Shown: one piece after another, positions 1 through 7,965 of the stretch | How the letters are laid out: each line of letters begins with the position of its first letter | Numbering within the stretch: the stretch's first letter is position 1 | Assembly (NCBI GenBank): GCA_964632945.1 | Contig: CAZWCX010000011.1 | Location: forward strand, 1 to 64,000 | Source: CAZWCX01 sp964632945 | GTDB lineage: Bacteria > Planctomycetota > MHYJ01 > WSZJ01 > CAZWCX01 | Length of the DNA: 64,000 bases | Reading direction: 5' to 3' | The notes under the pieces: generated by a model | Seen by the model: only the letters and a program-made list of their open reading frames with translations | What the model was told of the DNA's origin: nothing | Database searches by the model: none | Program-made: the position numbers and the translations under genes

Positions 1-381
1 AATCGCTTCGATTGGGGATCGGCGAAGGAAGTGCTTGGGGTCCCTTGCGCTGCGTGAGCACGGAGGAGGGTCGCGTGTCTCGGCAAGAGGAATCGACTGC
101 CGAACTGACAGGTCGGAAGTGACAGGTGTGGGTGCGCGGGAGCGGTTCAGGACCGGGCGAGAGCGCCGGAAAATGGATGCAATCGGAGGGGAAGCACGGT
201 AGGGTGCTCGCCGGAGAAGGGACCGGGCCCGCTTGATTCGTGCGGCACGGGCTGCTACGGATCGGTAATGTTGTACCGAGGGGGTAACGGACCGGGGAGG
301 GGCGCGTCCGCACGGGGTAACCCTGACCGTTGTAAATCCTTTTAAATATCAACGTTAACCACAAAATTCCGGCCTGCACCT
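1..381. other. no gene recognised; upstream region of pilin-related gene
   Basis: None of the forward frames at the left edge gives a convincing protein. One frame is open from the edge to about position 199, but its translation is Arg/Gly-rich and unlike its neighbours. The last 60 bases turn AT-rich (about 331-366), which is unusual in this window. That stretch holds TTGTAA at 330-335, TTTAAA at 341-346, and a possible dyad of CGTTG (328-332) with CAACG (350-354), directly upstream of the sigma-54 promoter. The end of an upstream gene outside the window cannot be excluded. Confidence 0.5.
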
Positions 382-397
382 TGGCACGAGGCTTGCG
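382..397 (+). promoter_or_regulatory. sigma-54 (RpoN) promoter
   Basis: TGGCACG at 382-388, four bases, then TTGC at 393-396 match the sigma-54 -24/-12 consensus (TGGCACG-N4-TTGC) exactly. The GG and GC dinucleotides have the required spacing. The only downstream gene is the GspK/LamG protein starting at 612, which implies a leader of roughly 200 nt. Sigma-54 promoters need an enhancer-binding activator, and the AT-rich dyad at 328-354 is a candidate site for it. Confidence 0.85.
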
Positions 398-443
398 TCG
401 ACATGGGGACCACCGATCCGGTCCAGTCGGGAATTCGTATTTT

Positions 444-507
444 CCGCGGGGGAAACCCGCGGCGCCTCGCACGAGAGGGACCGGATGCATGTCGGGCCGC
501 TGGCCCG
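444..507 (+). promoter_or_regulatory. structured 5' leader with two hairpins
   Basis: Between the sigma-54 promoter and the start codon at 612 lie two GC-rich perfect hairpins. The first is CCGCGGG (444-450) with CCCGCGG (456-462) around a GGAAA loop. The second is CGGGCC (493-498) with GGCCCG (502-507) around a three-base loop. They would fold in the leader RNA. Whether they attenuate, stabilise or do nothing is unknown, and neither is followed by a T tract. Confidence 0.45.
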
Positions 508-611
508 TCCCTCCGGGGACTTGGTCATCGATCATCTGCTGACCCGTGGTACGCCACGGGAATGGGTTGCGCAGTGTAGGGAGTCGTGGAGAGAGTTCTG
601 GGAGGACGGTC

Positions 612-3600
612 ATGACGAGTGGTTTCCGGGGTAACGGCTCGCGGGATCCGCGGCCTGCATGGGGCACGCGGCAACGCGGGTTTGCCCTCCTGATCTCGAT
701 GGGAATCCTGGGTCTGCTCGCGATCTTGGGCACCACGTTCGTGATGCTCTCGCGGGTGGAGGTGGACACGGCGAGCTCGTACGTGGATCGCGTCCGGGCG
801 CGCATGGTGGCCTTCTCAGGACTGGAGGCGGCCCTCGGAGCGCTGAACGGATACGACCGTCAGCAGCCGTGGTCCGGACACTATTGGAACGGCGTCTATC
901 CGACGACGTCCGTCGGGCGCAACGGCCTGTCGGCGATCGGGGACGGTGGTTCCGATGACTGGTACTACGGGGAGCTGTTCAAGACGATCGGCGCGGCGTA
1001 CACCGCGACGGAACGGCCGTACGGCCAGGCGATTCCGCGCCTGGGCCGCTCGCTCACGATCACCGGAGCGCCCGGGTACACGGTCCCGCCGGCCACCGCG
1101 GTGGCGTTCCAGAAGGGTGTCGCGACGAGCGATACGGGCGTGACCATGGGGTACTCGAGCGACCCGAACGTCTTCCGCGGTACCTACGTGAATCGCCCGG
1201 ACAACCCCGGCGATTTCTACATCCTGAAGATCGTCGACTCGGCGAGCCGGATCTACGTCAATGACAGCAACCGGCCGGACGCCTCGGGCGGCAGCGGCCG
1301 CCTCGCGGACATGCTCAACACGCTGGGCGGCGAATTGGTGCCGTCGATCCCGGGCCTGGGCACGACGATCATGGCCGCACGCGGCGCCAACAACGCCAAG
1401 TTCCTGCCGAACACCCCGTTCAAGGATGAGGCGGACTTCCGGGCGCGCATGGCGGCCTCCCTCACGACCTCCCAGCTGGATCAGCTCAAGGATTTCATCA
1501 CCTTCTACGCCTGGACCGATCCGAACGTCGTGCGCGTCCCCTTCATCAGCGCGACGCCGATCTCCGACCCGAACGACTTCCGCGCGCCGGTCAACATCAA
1601 TACCGCCACCAAGGAGGTCCTCGTCGCCGTGCTCAACGGCGTGAGCGCGACCTTCCCCCAGCGCGTGCCGACGAACAATGCGCCCGCCATGGTCACGGTC
1701 ACCCTGAGTCTGACCGAGGCCCGGGCGCTGGCCGACCACATCATTGCGTGCCGCTACTTCTACGGCGGGAACCCGGCCGTGCCGATCGCCTATCCCCACG
1801 TGGACTGGATGCACGTGTTCGAGGACACGTTCGACACCTTCACGGGCTACAGCAACACCGGCAGCGGCGGCCCCCCGGGCTTCAGCTACATCCTGGCCAA
1901 GAAGGATCTCTGCAAGGCCGCGTTCTGTCCGAACACGACGATCAAGAAGTGGAATCCGGACATCATCCTGGTCGACCCGGACATCACCGGCCGCACGGAC
2001 TTCACGCTGCTCGACAAGTCGGACCTCAAGAACGTCACCACCGAGTTCTGCTTCGGCTCGATGGGGTTCTACGACATCGAGGTCGTCGGGATGATCTGGG
2101 ACATTCGCGGCCGCACGATGGCCACCCACACCATCCAGTCGACGGTCAAGACGCATGACGTCCTGCGCCTCTCGACGCAGGAACAGTTCGAGATGCACCG
2201 GGAGTTCCCGAGCACGGCCCGCGAACCGATGGGCACGGCCCCCTACAATCCCGGCTCGCGACAGGTCAGCATCACGACGCTCCCCGAATACCCGTTCGAT
2301 CGCAACTACCCCGCCGTCGTCGGCACGAACCCGTGGCCCGGCTCCGCCGTGCGCCCGGCGAAGTACGACGGTCAGTTGATCCTGAACAGCTGGGTCAACC
2401 ATCGCGCGACGCCGACCAGCTTCCTGGCCGGGTTCAATGGGAACACCTACAACGCGTTCCGCGGCAGTTCGAACCTGAACAACCAGGACAGCATGATGCC
2501 GGTCACGAGCATGCTGCCGGCGACGGTGACGACCTGGACCAACTTCTACAACACCCAGCTGCACCCGTTCGGGGTCTATTTCGACAAGCAGTTCCTCCCG
2601 AGCCGGCGGCTCCGCTTCGATGAACAGAACCTGCCCCGCGGCAACGAAGGCACCGTGGAGTGCTGGTTCAAGCCGGCCATCGACCTCCTCGGCGCCGGCT
2701 TCGACGGTCAGACGTTCAACATCATGGGCGACCCCTGCCGCGTCAATGAGCACTACGTGCTCTGCCGCATGCGCAACCGGCAGATCCAGGTCGTCCTGGC
2801 GAAGCCGACGAACTCGTTCAGCACGTTCATCTTCGTGCCGTTCCCGCCGTTCGTCATCATCGTGCCGCCGTCGCCCTCCGCGACGGTCACGCTGACGGCG
2901 CCGATCACCAACGGGACCGGCCCGAAGGAGTGGTTGCCCCATACCTGGCACCACATCGAATTCAACTGGAGCGAGGCGCAGGGAAAGGCTCAGCTCTACC
3001 TCGATGGCGATCTGATGGATGAAGAGGTCCTCGATCCGGCCAGCTTCTTCCCGTTCGATCCGGGCGTCCCGCCGACCGATCCGTTCGTCCCCGGGGGCGG
3101 CCTGTGCGGCTTCCTCGTCGGTAACGCGATGACGCCGACCGGCGCCCACGACCCGGAATTCCATGCCACCAACGGTCTGATCGGGACGATCGACAACGTG
3201 TGCGCGATCGACAAGGTCCTGCACACCACGTCGTTCCCGTCGCGATCCCGCTACCATGACATCTCCTTCCCGGACTACACGTTCGGACAGGAAGTGGACA
3301 CCAGCGGCAATCACGGTCAGTATCGCCGCGTCCTCCAGGAGGTCATGGATTCCGTCACCCTGCGCGGGCCGGCAACCATGCTCACCCTGTCCTGCACGCA
3401 CTACCACCCGCCGCACGAGCACAGCACGGGCGACCACGGCGGCGGAACCGTCGGCATGACCGGCATCGCCCTCGGCCACGTGACCCTGTCCCTGGAGCGC
3501 GCGGCCACCAAGTACAACTTCTACTATGACAACTGCGCCGGCACGGCCACCATCGACCCCGCAACGGGCAAGGGCATCCAGGTGGCGGGCGGCGTTCCGA

Positions 3601-3734
3601 TCCGGCTCCTCGTCAAGATGGAGCTGGCCGAGAACAGCCAGATCCCGCACAACGTCGGACCCATCGTCGACGACATCACCGTCACCTACACCCACGGACC
3701 GAAGATGCTCTACCTCATGCAGGGAATAGACTAG
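612..3734 (+). CDS. GspK-like type IV pseudopilin fused to LamG-type domain
   Basis: This 1040-residue protein begins with a type III signal: basic residues, then Gly23-Phe24 and a hydrophobic helix to about residue 45. It lacks the Glu normally found at mature position 5, as in GspK/PulK minor pseudopilins. A VNINTA motif near residue 327, followed by a helix-hairpin-helix-like stretch, also matches the GspK family. From about residue 666 to 870 there is a concanavalin/LamG-like jelly roll, with GTVECWFKP and WHHIEF...LYLDGDL. The ATG at 612 is preferred because GGGAGGAC lies just upstream. A GTG at 546 has no such site. GspK proteins normally have about 300 residues, so the large carbohydrate-binding-like tail is unusual. 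The likely role is a pilus-tip or secretion-tip adhesin or cargo, which is inference. No other type II secretion or pilus assembly gene is in the window. Confidence 0.75.
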   Translation: MTSGFRGNGSRDPRPAWGTRQRGFALLISMGILGLLAILGTTFVMLSRVEVDTASSYVDRVRARMVAFSGLEAALGALNGYDRQQPWSGHYWNGVYPTTSVGRNGLSAIGDGGSDDWYYGELFKTIGAAYTATERPYGQAIPRLGRSLTITGAPGYTVPPATAVAFQKGVATSDTGVTMGYSSDPNVFRGTYVNRPDNPGDFYILKIVDSASRIYVNDSNRPDASGGSGRLADMLNTLGGELVPSIPGLGTTIMAARGANNAKFLPNTPFKDEADFRARMAASLTTSQLDQLKDFITFYAWTDPNVVRVPFISATPISDPNDFRAPVNINTATKEVLVAVLNGVSATFPQRVPTNNAPAMVTVTLSLTEARALADHIIACRYFYGGNPAVPIAYPHVDWMHVFEDTFDTFTGYSNTGSGGPPGFSYILAKKDLCKAAFCPNTTIKKWNPDIILVDPDITGRTDFTLLDKSDLKNVTTEFCFGSMGFYDIEVVGMIWDIRGRTMATHTIQSTVKTHDVLRLSTQEQFEMHREFPSTAREPMGTAPYNPGSRQVSITTLPEYPFDRNYPAVVGTNPWPGSAVRPAKYDGQLILNSWVNHRATPTSFLAGFNGNTYNAFRGSSNLNNQDSMMPVTSMLPATVTTWTNFYNTQLHPFGVYFDKQFLPSRRLRFDEQNLPRGNEGTVECWFKPAIDLLGAGFDGQTFNIMGDPCRVNEHYVLCRMRNRQIQVVLAKPTNSFSTFIFVPFPPFVIIVPPSPSATVTLTAPITNGTGPKEWLPHTWHHIEFNWSEAQGKAQLYLDGDLMDEEVLDPASFFPFDPGVPPTDPFVPGGGLCGFLVGNAMTPTGAHDPEFHATNGLIGTIDNVCAIDKVLHTTSFPSRSRYHDISFPDYTFGQEVDTSGNHGQYRRVLQEVMDSVTLRGPATMLTLSCTHYHPPHEHSTGDHGGGTVGMTGIALGHVTLSLERAATKYNFYYDNCAGTATIDPATGKGIQVAGGVPIRLLVKMELAENSQIPHNVGPIVDDITVTYTHGPKMLYLMQGID

Positions 3735-3765
3735 TCGACCGAACTCGCAAGACGCCAACATCGCC

Positions 3766-3810
3766 CCGGGGGGAGGAGGGATCGCCCTCCTTCCCCCGGC
3801 TCTGTTTTCG
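3766..3810 (+). terminator. rho-independent terminator after pseudopilin gene
   Basis: A 15-bp stem (3766-3780 with 3785-3799, one G-T wobble) closes on an ATCG loop. It is followed by a short T-rich stretch, TGTTTT. It lies 32 bases after the stop at 3734 and separates this gene from the next promoter. Confidence 0.75.
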
Positions 3811-3836
3811 CACCCCGTCGCTCGCGGCGCCCGCCG

Positions 3837-3865
3837 TTGACACGCGACGGCGTCCGGAGTAGGCT
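3837..3865 (+). promoter_or_regulatory. sigma-70-type promoter
   Basis: TTGACA at 3837-3842 and TAGGCT at 3860-3865 are separated by exactly 17 bases. The predicted transcript starts about 45 bases before the ATG at 3917. Confidence 0.7.
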
Positions 3866-3916
3866 GGGCGCGCAACCCGCAGGGGGAATGGATCCCTTTG
3901 GGAGGAGAATCGATTC

Positions 3917-4471
3917 ATGAAGCGAATCCTGGCAGTTGTCTTCCTCGTCCTGGTGACCGCAACCTTCGTCGGAGCGGAGCCCGAACGGAACCCGTGGGCG
4001 AATTTCAAGCCCGGATCCTGGGTGAAGTTCCGCCAGACCATGAAAATGGACATGGGCGGGATGAAAATGGAGCAGGTCCAGGAGACGACCACGACTTTGG
4101 TGGAAGTCACCGAGTCGGAGATCGTCCTCAAGATCGCCTCGCAGATCACACGCAAGCAGAACGGGCAGGAATCCAAGCTCCCCAAGTCGGACAATGAAGT
4201 CCGCTACCCGATCATGCAGGAAGCCCCCGCGGTCGCCAAGGCCGGGGAAAAGAAGGCCGAGACGGGGGAGGAGGAGCTGACCATCAAGGACAAGAAGGTC
4301 AAATGCAAGTGGTCCAAGTTCATCCAGGACCAGATGGGCATGGTGATGGAAGTCAAGACTTGGACGAGTGAGGAGATGCCGGGCAACATGGTCCGCGCGG
4401 AGGGCAAGGCCGACGGGCAGATGAAGGGAACGATGCTCGGTGAAGTCCTGGAATTCGAGGTCAAGGAGTAG
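3917..4471 (+). CDS. secreted protein of unknown function
   Basis: This 184-residue protein has a clear Sec signal peptide (MKRILAVVFLVLV... ending near VGA at about residue 20). It starts at an ATG preceded by GGGAGGAG. The mature part is Lys/Glu-rich, with a Met-rich stretch near residues 44-54 (MDMGGMKM) and little hydrophobicity, so it is probably periplasmic or exported. I recognise no family. It has its own promoter and stands alone between two terminated units. The Met-rich patch resembles soft-metal (copper) ligand clusters, but that is only a resemblance. Confidence 0.7.
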   Translation: MKRILAVVFLVLVTATFVGAEPERNPWANFKPGSWVKFRQTMKMDMGGMKMEQVQETTTTLVEVTESEIVLKIASQITRKQNGQESKLPKSDNEVRYPIMQEAPAVAKAGEKKAETGEEELTIKDKKVKCKWSKFIQDQMGMVMEVKTWTSEEMPGNMVRAEGKADGQMKGTMLGEVLEFEVKE

Positions 4472-4652
4472 CGGTTCGACCTCCGAGTAACGTCCAGGTC
4501 GAGGCCGGGTCCGCCCGGCCTCGACCCATTTCGGATCGTCCGCGCCACCGGCGCGCGAGATCGACCGACCCTGGGGCCCCCGACCCCGCTGGTTCCCCAC
4601 TCTCCGACGGCAAGGCCCCGATCATCCCCAGCAGCAGACGGGAAGGCCTCGC

Positions 4653-5405
4653 ATGGATCCAGTCCCTCCCCTGGGCACCGGACCCCGCTCGCGGTTGGAG
4701 TGGATCTCCACCCAGTGGCCGCTGGTCCATGACCCCTCCCACGTGGTGCTGCGCTACGGCCCGGCCATCCGGAGTTACGTCCAGGCCATCATCCCGGATC
4801 CCCATGACGCCGATGAGGCCACCCAGGAGTTCCTGACCCGCATCCTCGGCGCCGGCTTCCCCAACGCGGATCCCCAACGGGGGCGCTTCCGCGACTACCT
4901 GAAGACCAGCGTGCGGAATGCGGCATTGACCCACCTGCGCCGGCGCCGGTCACGGGAGCAGGGCGGTCTCGACCTCGATCAGGTGGCCTCTCCCCCCGAG
5001 CCGGGACAGGAATCCGAGGAAGTCTGGCGCACCGAATGGCGCCGATGCGTCCTCGACCGCGCCTGGAGCGCCCTGGACCGTCACGAACGGAAGGCGCCCG
5101 ACTCCCGGTACTACAGCGTCCTCCGCCTGGCCGCCGATCACCCGAACGCCGACTCCGCGGAACTCGCGGCCCGGGTCGTCACCCGCGGCGGAGCGGCGCT
5201 TCGACCCGAGGCGTTTCGCAAGCAACTCAGTCGCGCCCGTCGCTTTTTCGCGGAATGCGTCGTCCGCGAAGTCGCGGAGACGTTCGAGGATCCGACCCCC
5301 GACCAGGTGGAGACCGAACTGATCGACCTCGGCTTGCATGCCTTCGTTCGCGACTATCTTCCCCAGGACTGGCGAGAGCGGGGACGGATGACGGACGAGG
5401 AATGA
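4653..5405 (+). CDS. ECF-type RNA polymerase sigma factor (planctomycete-like)
   Basis: This 250-residue protein has a sigma region 2 signature at about residues 36-100. It includes an acidic DADEATQEF core, then GRFRDYLKTSVRN and a basic LRRRRSRE tail. This form is typical of the divergent sigma factors found next to Ser/Thr kinase genes in planctomycetes. The C-terminal half (FRKQLSRARRFFAECVV, then VETELIDLG) replaces a standard region 4 helix-turn-helix. I infer a role in transcription initiation, possibly kinase-linked. No anti-sigma factor is adjacent. The ATG at 4653 follows GGGAAGG. An alternative would be a non-sigma regulator that retains only region 2. Confidence 0.7.
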   Translation: MDPVPPLGTGPRSRLEWISTQWPLVHDPSHVVLRYGPAIRSYVQAIIPDPHDADEATQEFLTRILGAGFPNADPQRGRFRDYLKTSVRNAALTHLRRRRSREQGGLDLDQVASPPEPGQESEEVWRTEWRRCVLDRAWSALDRHERKAPDSRYYSVLRLAADHPNADSAELAARVVTRGGAALRPEAFRKQLSRARRFFAECVVREVAETFEDPTPDQVETELIDLGLHAFVRDYLPQDWRERGRMTDEE

Positions 5406-5677
5406 CTTTCGGCAAGGGACCCGCGTTGCCTCGCGCCGCCCGCCGGCCCGCCCCGACCTCCCCGCCTTCCCGTCCCCGATCGGAACCTGCCGCGCCCGGT
5501 CGGCTCATCCCGGACGCCTCCCCACCTTCATCCTGTCGCGCCGACCGGAGTTGGAATCTGCTCGCGACCCTCGCCCCTTGAACGTAGAATTTCCCCGAAA
5601 TCTCCCGCCCCCTCCAGGCGGGGACCGGGGTGGCCACGCCGCCCCCTCCATCCGGCGACCCGGGAGACCCTTCAGCG

Positions 5678-7048
5678 ATGCGCACGATCCGCAACCTCGC
5701 CCTTGGCATCGTCTTGACACTCTCCGCCGTCGGCGCGCGGGGAACCGAGCCGACCGGCTTCATCCTCATGCCCCCCTCCACCGACGGCACGTATCGGGTC
5801 GCCGTCGGACCCCAGGACGACCGCCATTGGGGCCGGCCTGAGACCATCCGGCTGCTGATCCTCGTGGCGCGAGAGTGGCATCGTCGTCACGGCTCCGCCC
5901 TCGTCCTGTCGATCGGCGACATCAGCCGGCGGGACGGCGGCCCCTTTCCGCCGCATATCACCCACCGCGACGGGTGCTCCATCGACGTCACCACCACGCC
6001 CAAGAACGTCTGCCACATCGACCACCCCGACCAGGACGTGACGCTGGAACTGGCACGACTCTTCTTTCAGTACGGCGCCCGGGAAATCCTCTACAACGGA
6101 ACATACGTCCAGCGCCTGGCACCCGGCGTGTCCGAACAAGTGAAGCACGACGACCACTTCCATGTCATCGTCGACCCCGCTCGCGTGCCGCGCGAGGGTG
6201 AGCCGTTCCTCGTGCCCGAACCGGATTCCACCCACGGTACCGTCCTGGGCCCTGGCCTCGCCCCCGCGGAAAAGGGAGGAGCCGGCCGACGGTTCACCCT
6301 CGGCTGGCGACTGCTGGGCGCGCCCGAGCGGACCCAACGATCCTACCGCCTCGTGTTCGATCGGGACGAGGACGAAGCCAACGGCGTCCTGTTCGACTCC
6401 GGTTCCGTCCCCTCCGGCACGGGCGCCCAGACCCTCCTCCTGCCGCTCGAGGACGCCGGCCGCTATTCCTGGCGCGTCACCGTCACCGGCGCGACCGGAG
6501 AATGGACCTTGCCGTGGCAGTCTCTGGAGACCGACTTTTCCCCTCCGGTCATCCGCCTTCTCGAACCGCCGGACGGAGCCGAGGTCGCGGCCAATCCCCT
6601 GCTCCGCTGGGAGACCGATCCGACCGGCCCGCGCGCCCGTTTCCGAATCGAGATCACGACCGACTCTACGCGCAGGCGCATCCCGTACGACACCGGCGAC
6701 CACCCCTTCGAGATCGCGGAACACCGGGTCCGCGGCCCCCTCGGCAAGGGACGCCTCCACGCCTGGCGCGTCACGGTCCAGGATGGGCATGGGAACACCG
6801 CAGCCTCGGAATGGCGCACGTTCAAGCCCGCAGGCGCCTATGCCTGGCGCGGGGACCCCGCCGTGGTCGTCCCGGCCGAACTCCGCTTGCACGAAGGACC
6901 CAGCGAACACCGCAGCGTTCTCGCCACGCTCAAAGCCGGCACCCCCGTCACGGTCCTCGGCCGCAAGGACGATTGGCTGCGCGTTTCCGTCGATTGGGCC
7001 GGAAAGAAGTGGAACGGATATCTTTCCGCGCGCCACGTCCGGGAGTGA
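5678..7048 (+). CDS. MepA-like (M74/LAS) murein endopeptidase with C-terminal SH3 domain
   Basis: This 456-residue secreted protein has a signal peptide (MRTIRNLALGIVLTLSAVGA). Its N-terminal third carries MepA/LAS metallopeptidase motifs: GDISRRDGGPFPPH with HRDGCSIDV at about residues 81-105 (zinc His and Asp), and DDHFHV at about 158-165 (His-x-His). Residues 210-390 hold two Ig/FnIII-like beta repeats (each ending SWRVTVTG or AWRVTVQD). Residues 400-455 form a bacterial SH3 domain (LHEGPSEHRSVLATL, WNGYLSARHV) likely to bind cell wall. MepA cleaves D-Ala-mDAP crosslinks in peptidoglycan. The substrate here is inferred from the family. The ATG at 5678 was chosen for its signal peptide over a GTG at 5630. 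The repeats and SH3 domain are absent from enterobacterial MepA. Confidence 0.75.
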   Translation: MRTIRNLALGIVLTLSAVGARGTEPTGFILMPPSTDGTYRVAVGPQDDRHWGRPETIRLLILVAREWHRRHGSALVLSIGDISRRDGGPFPPHITHRDGCSIDVTTTPKNVCHIDHPDQDVTLELARLFFQYGAREILYNGTYVQRLAPGVSEQVKHDDHFHVIVDPARVPREGEPFLVPEPDSTHGTVLGPGLAPAEKGGAGRRFTLGWRLLGAPERTQRSYRLVFDRDEDEANGVLFDSGSVPSGTGAQTLLLPLEDAGRYSWRVTVTGATGEWTLPWQSLETDFSPPVIRLLEPPDGAEVAANPLLRWETDPTGPRARFRIEITTDSTRRRIPYDTGDHPFEIAEHRVRGPLGKGRLHAWRVTVQDGHGNTAASEWRTFKPAGAYAWRGDPAVVVPAELRLHEGPSEHRSVLATLKAGTPVTVLGRKDDWLRVSVDWAGKKWNGYLSARHVRE

Positions 7049-7255
7049 GGGGATCCCGCCGCCCGCGCCCTCCGGGTCCAGCCCGGCCTGGACGAGCCCA
7101 CGCAGAAGAACTTAAGCCAATATCGCACAACCCATTATGTCGCTTCAGCCAGATTCATGCGGGAATCCGGATTTTCAACATTCCAATCCTTAGGACGTCC
7201 AAGAACCTGAATTCCGGCCCAGGCCGCCAAACTACTGAATCCGCAAGTCGTTTAT

Positions 7256-7282
7256 TTGTAAGTGTTTAAAAATTTCTTACAA
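7256..7282. promoter_or_regulatory. inverted repeat upstream of pilin promoter
   Basis: TTGTAAG (7256-7262) and CTTACAA (7276-7282) form a perfect 7-bp inverted repeat around an AT-rich centre containing GTTTAAA. It ends 12 bases before the -24 element of the sigma-54 promoter. The rest of the gap after the stop at 7048 (7049-7255) is unusually AT-rich from about 7120 and shows no gene. It is a candidate activator or repressor site. A similar TTGTAA...TTTAAA arrangement sits before the sigma-54 promoter at 382. Confidence 0.5.
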
Positions 7283-7294
7283 GCCATCTGCAAA

Positions 7295-7310
7295 CGGCAC
7301 TCGCCTTGCT
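7295..7310 (+). promoter_or_regulatory. sigma-54 promoter of Flp pilin genes
   Basis: CGGCAC at 7295-7300, a five-base spacer and TTGCT at 7306-7310 give a -24/-12 element with correct GG-to-GC spacing and one mismatch from TGGCAC-N5-TTGCT. The first pilin gene starts at 7388. Sigma-54 control of pilin genes is well known (PilR-type activators). Confidence 0.8.
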
Positions 7311-7387
7311 AATACCCCTCTCGTCCAAACGAGGACATGTGGGATTGGAAGTGTAGGCAAGGCAAACGAGTTGAGTGGAGGTGTACC

Positions 7388-7588
7388 ATGCGGAGCCTGA
7401 TCGAGAAGCGCGGCCTGAAGTTCAACGCGGAAACCGGCGCGAGCATGACCGAATACATCATCATCGTCGCCCTGGTGGCGGTGTTCCTGATCGGCGCGGT
7501 GGGCCTGTTCGGTGACGAACTCAAGGGCCTCTTCACCAGCAGCAAGGACAAGCTCAAGGAAGTGAAGACGAAGATGAACCGCCGCTAA
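7388..7588 (+). CDS. Flp/Fap-type pilin subunit 1
   Basis: This 66-residue prepilin has a basic leader of about 16 residues (MRSLIEKRGLKFNAETG), then cleavage at Gly before ASMTEY, placing Glu-Tyr at mature positions 5-6 as in Flp pilins. The hydrophobic helix (YIIIVALVAVFLIGAVGL) is followed by a charged tail rich in Lys. The ATG at 7388 follows a GGAGGT site. The upstream in-frame ATG at 7337 lacks one. Flp pilins polymerise into adherence pili through the Tad machinery, but no tad gene is present in this window. It is followed 38 bases later by a paralogue, probably on the same sigma-54-driven transcript. Confidence 0.88.
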   Translation: MRSLIEKRGLKFNAETGASMTEYIIIVALVAVFLIGAVGLFGDELKGLFTSSKDKLKEVKTKMNRR

Positions 7589-7626
7589 ACGGATCCCCCC
7601 CGGATTCGACAGAGTGAGGTGAGACG

Positions 7627-7878
7627 ATGAACGGAAAGCGAACCGCAGGGCTGGGCAGGATCGGCGGCCTGCCCACCCGCTGGAGCGACCTCCACGGGGC
7701 GGGAATGACGGAGTACATCATCATCGTGGCCCTGGTGGCGGTTTTCCTGATCGGCGCCGTCGGACTCTACGGTGAAACGCTCAAGGACATCTTCGTGGGC
7801 TCCAAGACGAAGATGAAGGAAGTGAAGGAGAAGAGCACCCGGGGCGCTCGCGGCGGCGGACGAACGGTCGTCGACTAG
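7627..7878 (+). CDS. Flp/Fap-type pilin subunit 2
   Basis: This 83-residue paralogue of the preceding pilin has a longer leader ending in GAGMTEY. Its hydrophobic core is identical to subunit 1 over 21 residues from Met-Thr-Glu-Tyr, after which the tail diverges (YGETLKDIF...) and ends in a Gly/Arg-rich extension (TRGARGGGRTVVD). GAGGTGAG precedes the ATG. The pair looks like a tandem duplication, with divergence confined to the leader and exposed tail. A strong hairpin terminator follows 41 bases after the stop. Confidence 0.85.
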   Translation: MNGKRTAGLGRIGGLPTRWSDLHGAGMTEYIIIVALVAVFLIGAVGLYGETLKDIFVGSKTKMKEVKEKSTRGARGGGRTVVD

Positions 7879-7919
7879 CGCGGAACATTCTTACACCAAC
7901 GCAACCCTCGCATTCTGAG

Positions 7920-7965
7920 AAGCCGGGACACCAAGGTCCCTCCCGGGGCCTTGGCATCCCGGCTT
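7920..7965. terminator. bidirectional terminator between convergent genes
   Basis: An outer stem AAGCCGGGA (7920-7928) with TCCCGGCTT (7957-7965) encloses an inner stem CCAAGG (7931-7936) with CCTTGG (7949-7954). ATTTT follows on the plus side. It lies between the pilin stop and the stop of the converging gene and touches the latter's stop codon. Confidence 0.75.

Noticed and set aside
1..199. C-terminal end of an upstream gene entering at the left edge.
   Set aside because: A frame is open to about 199, but the translation shows no recognisable protein and an Arg/Gly bias typical of chance frames. It is left unannotated.
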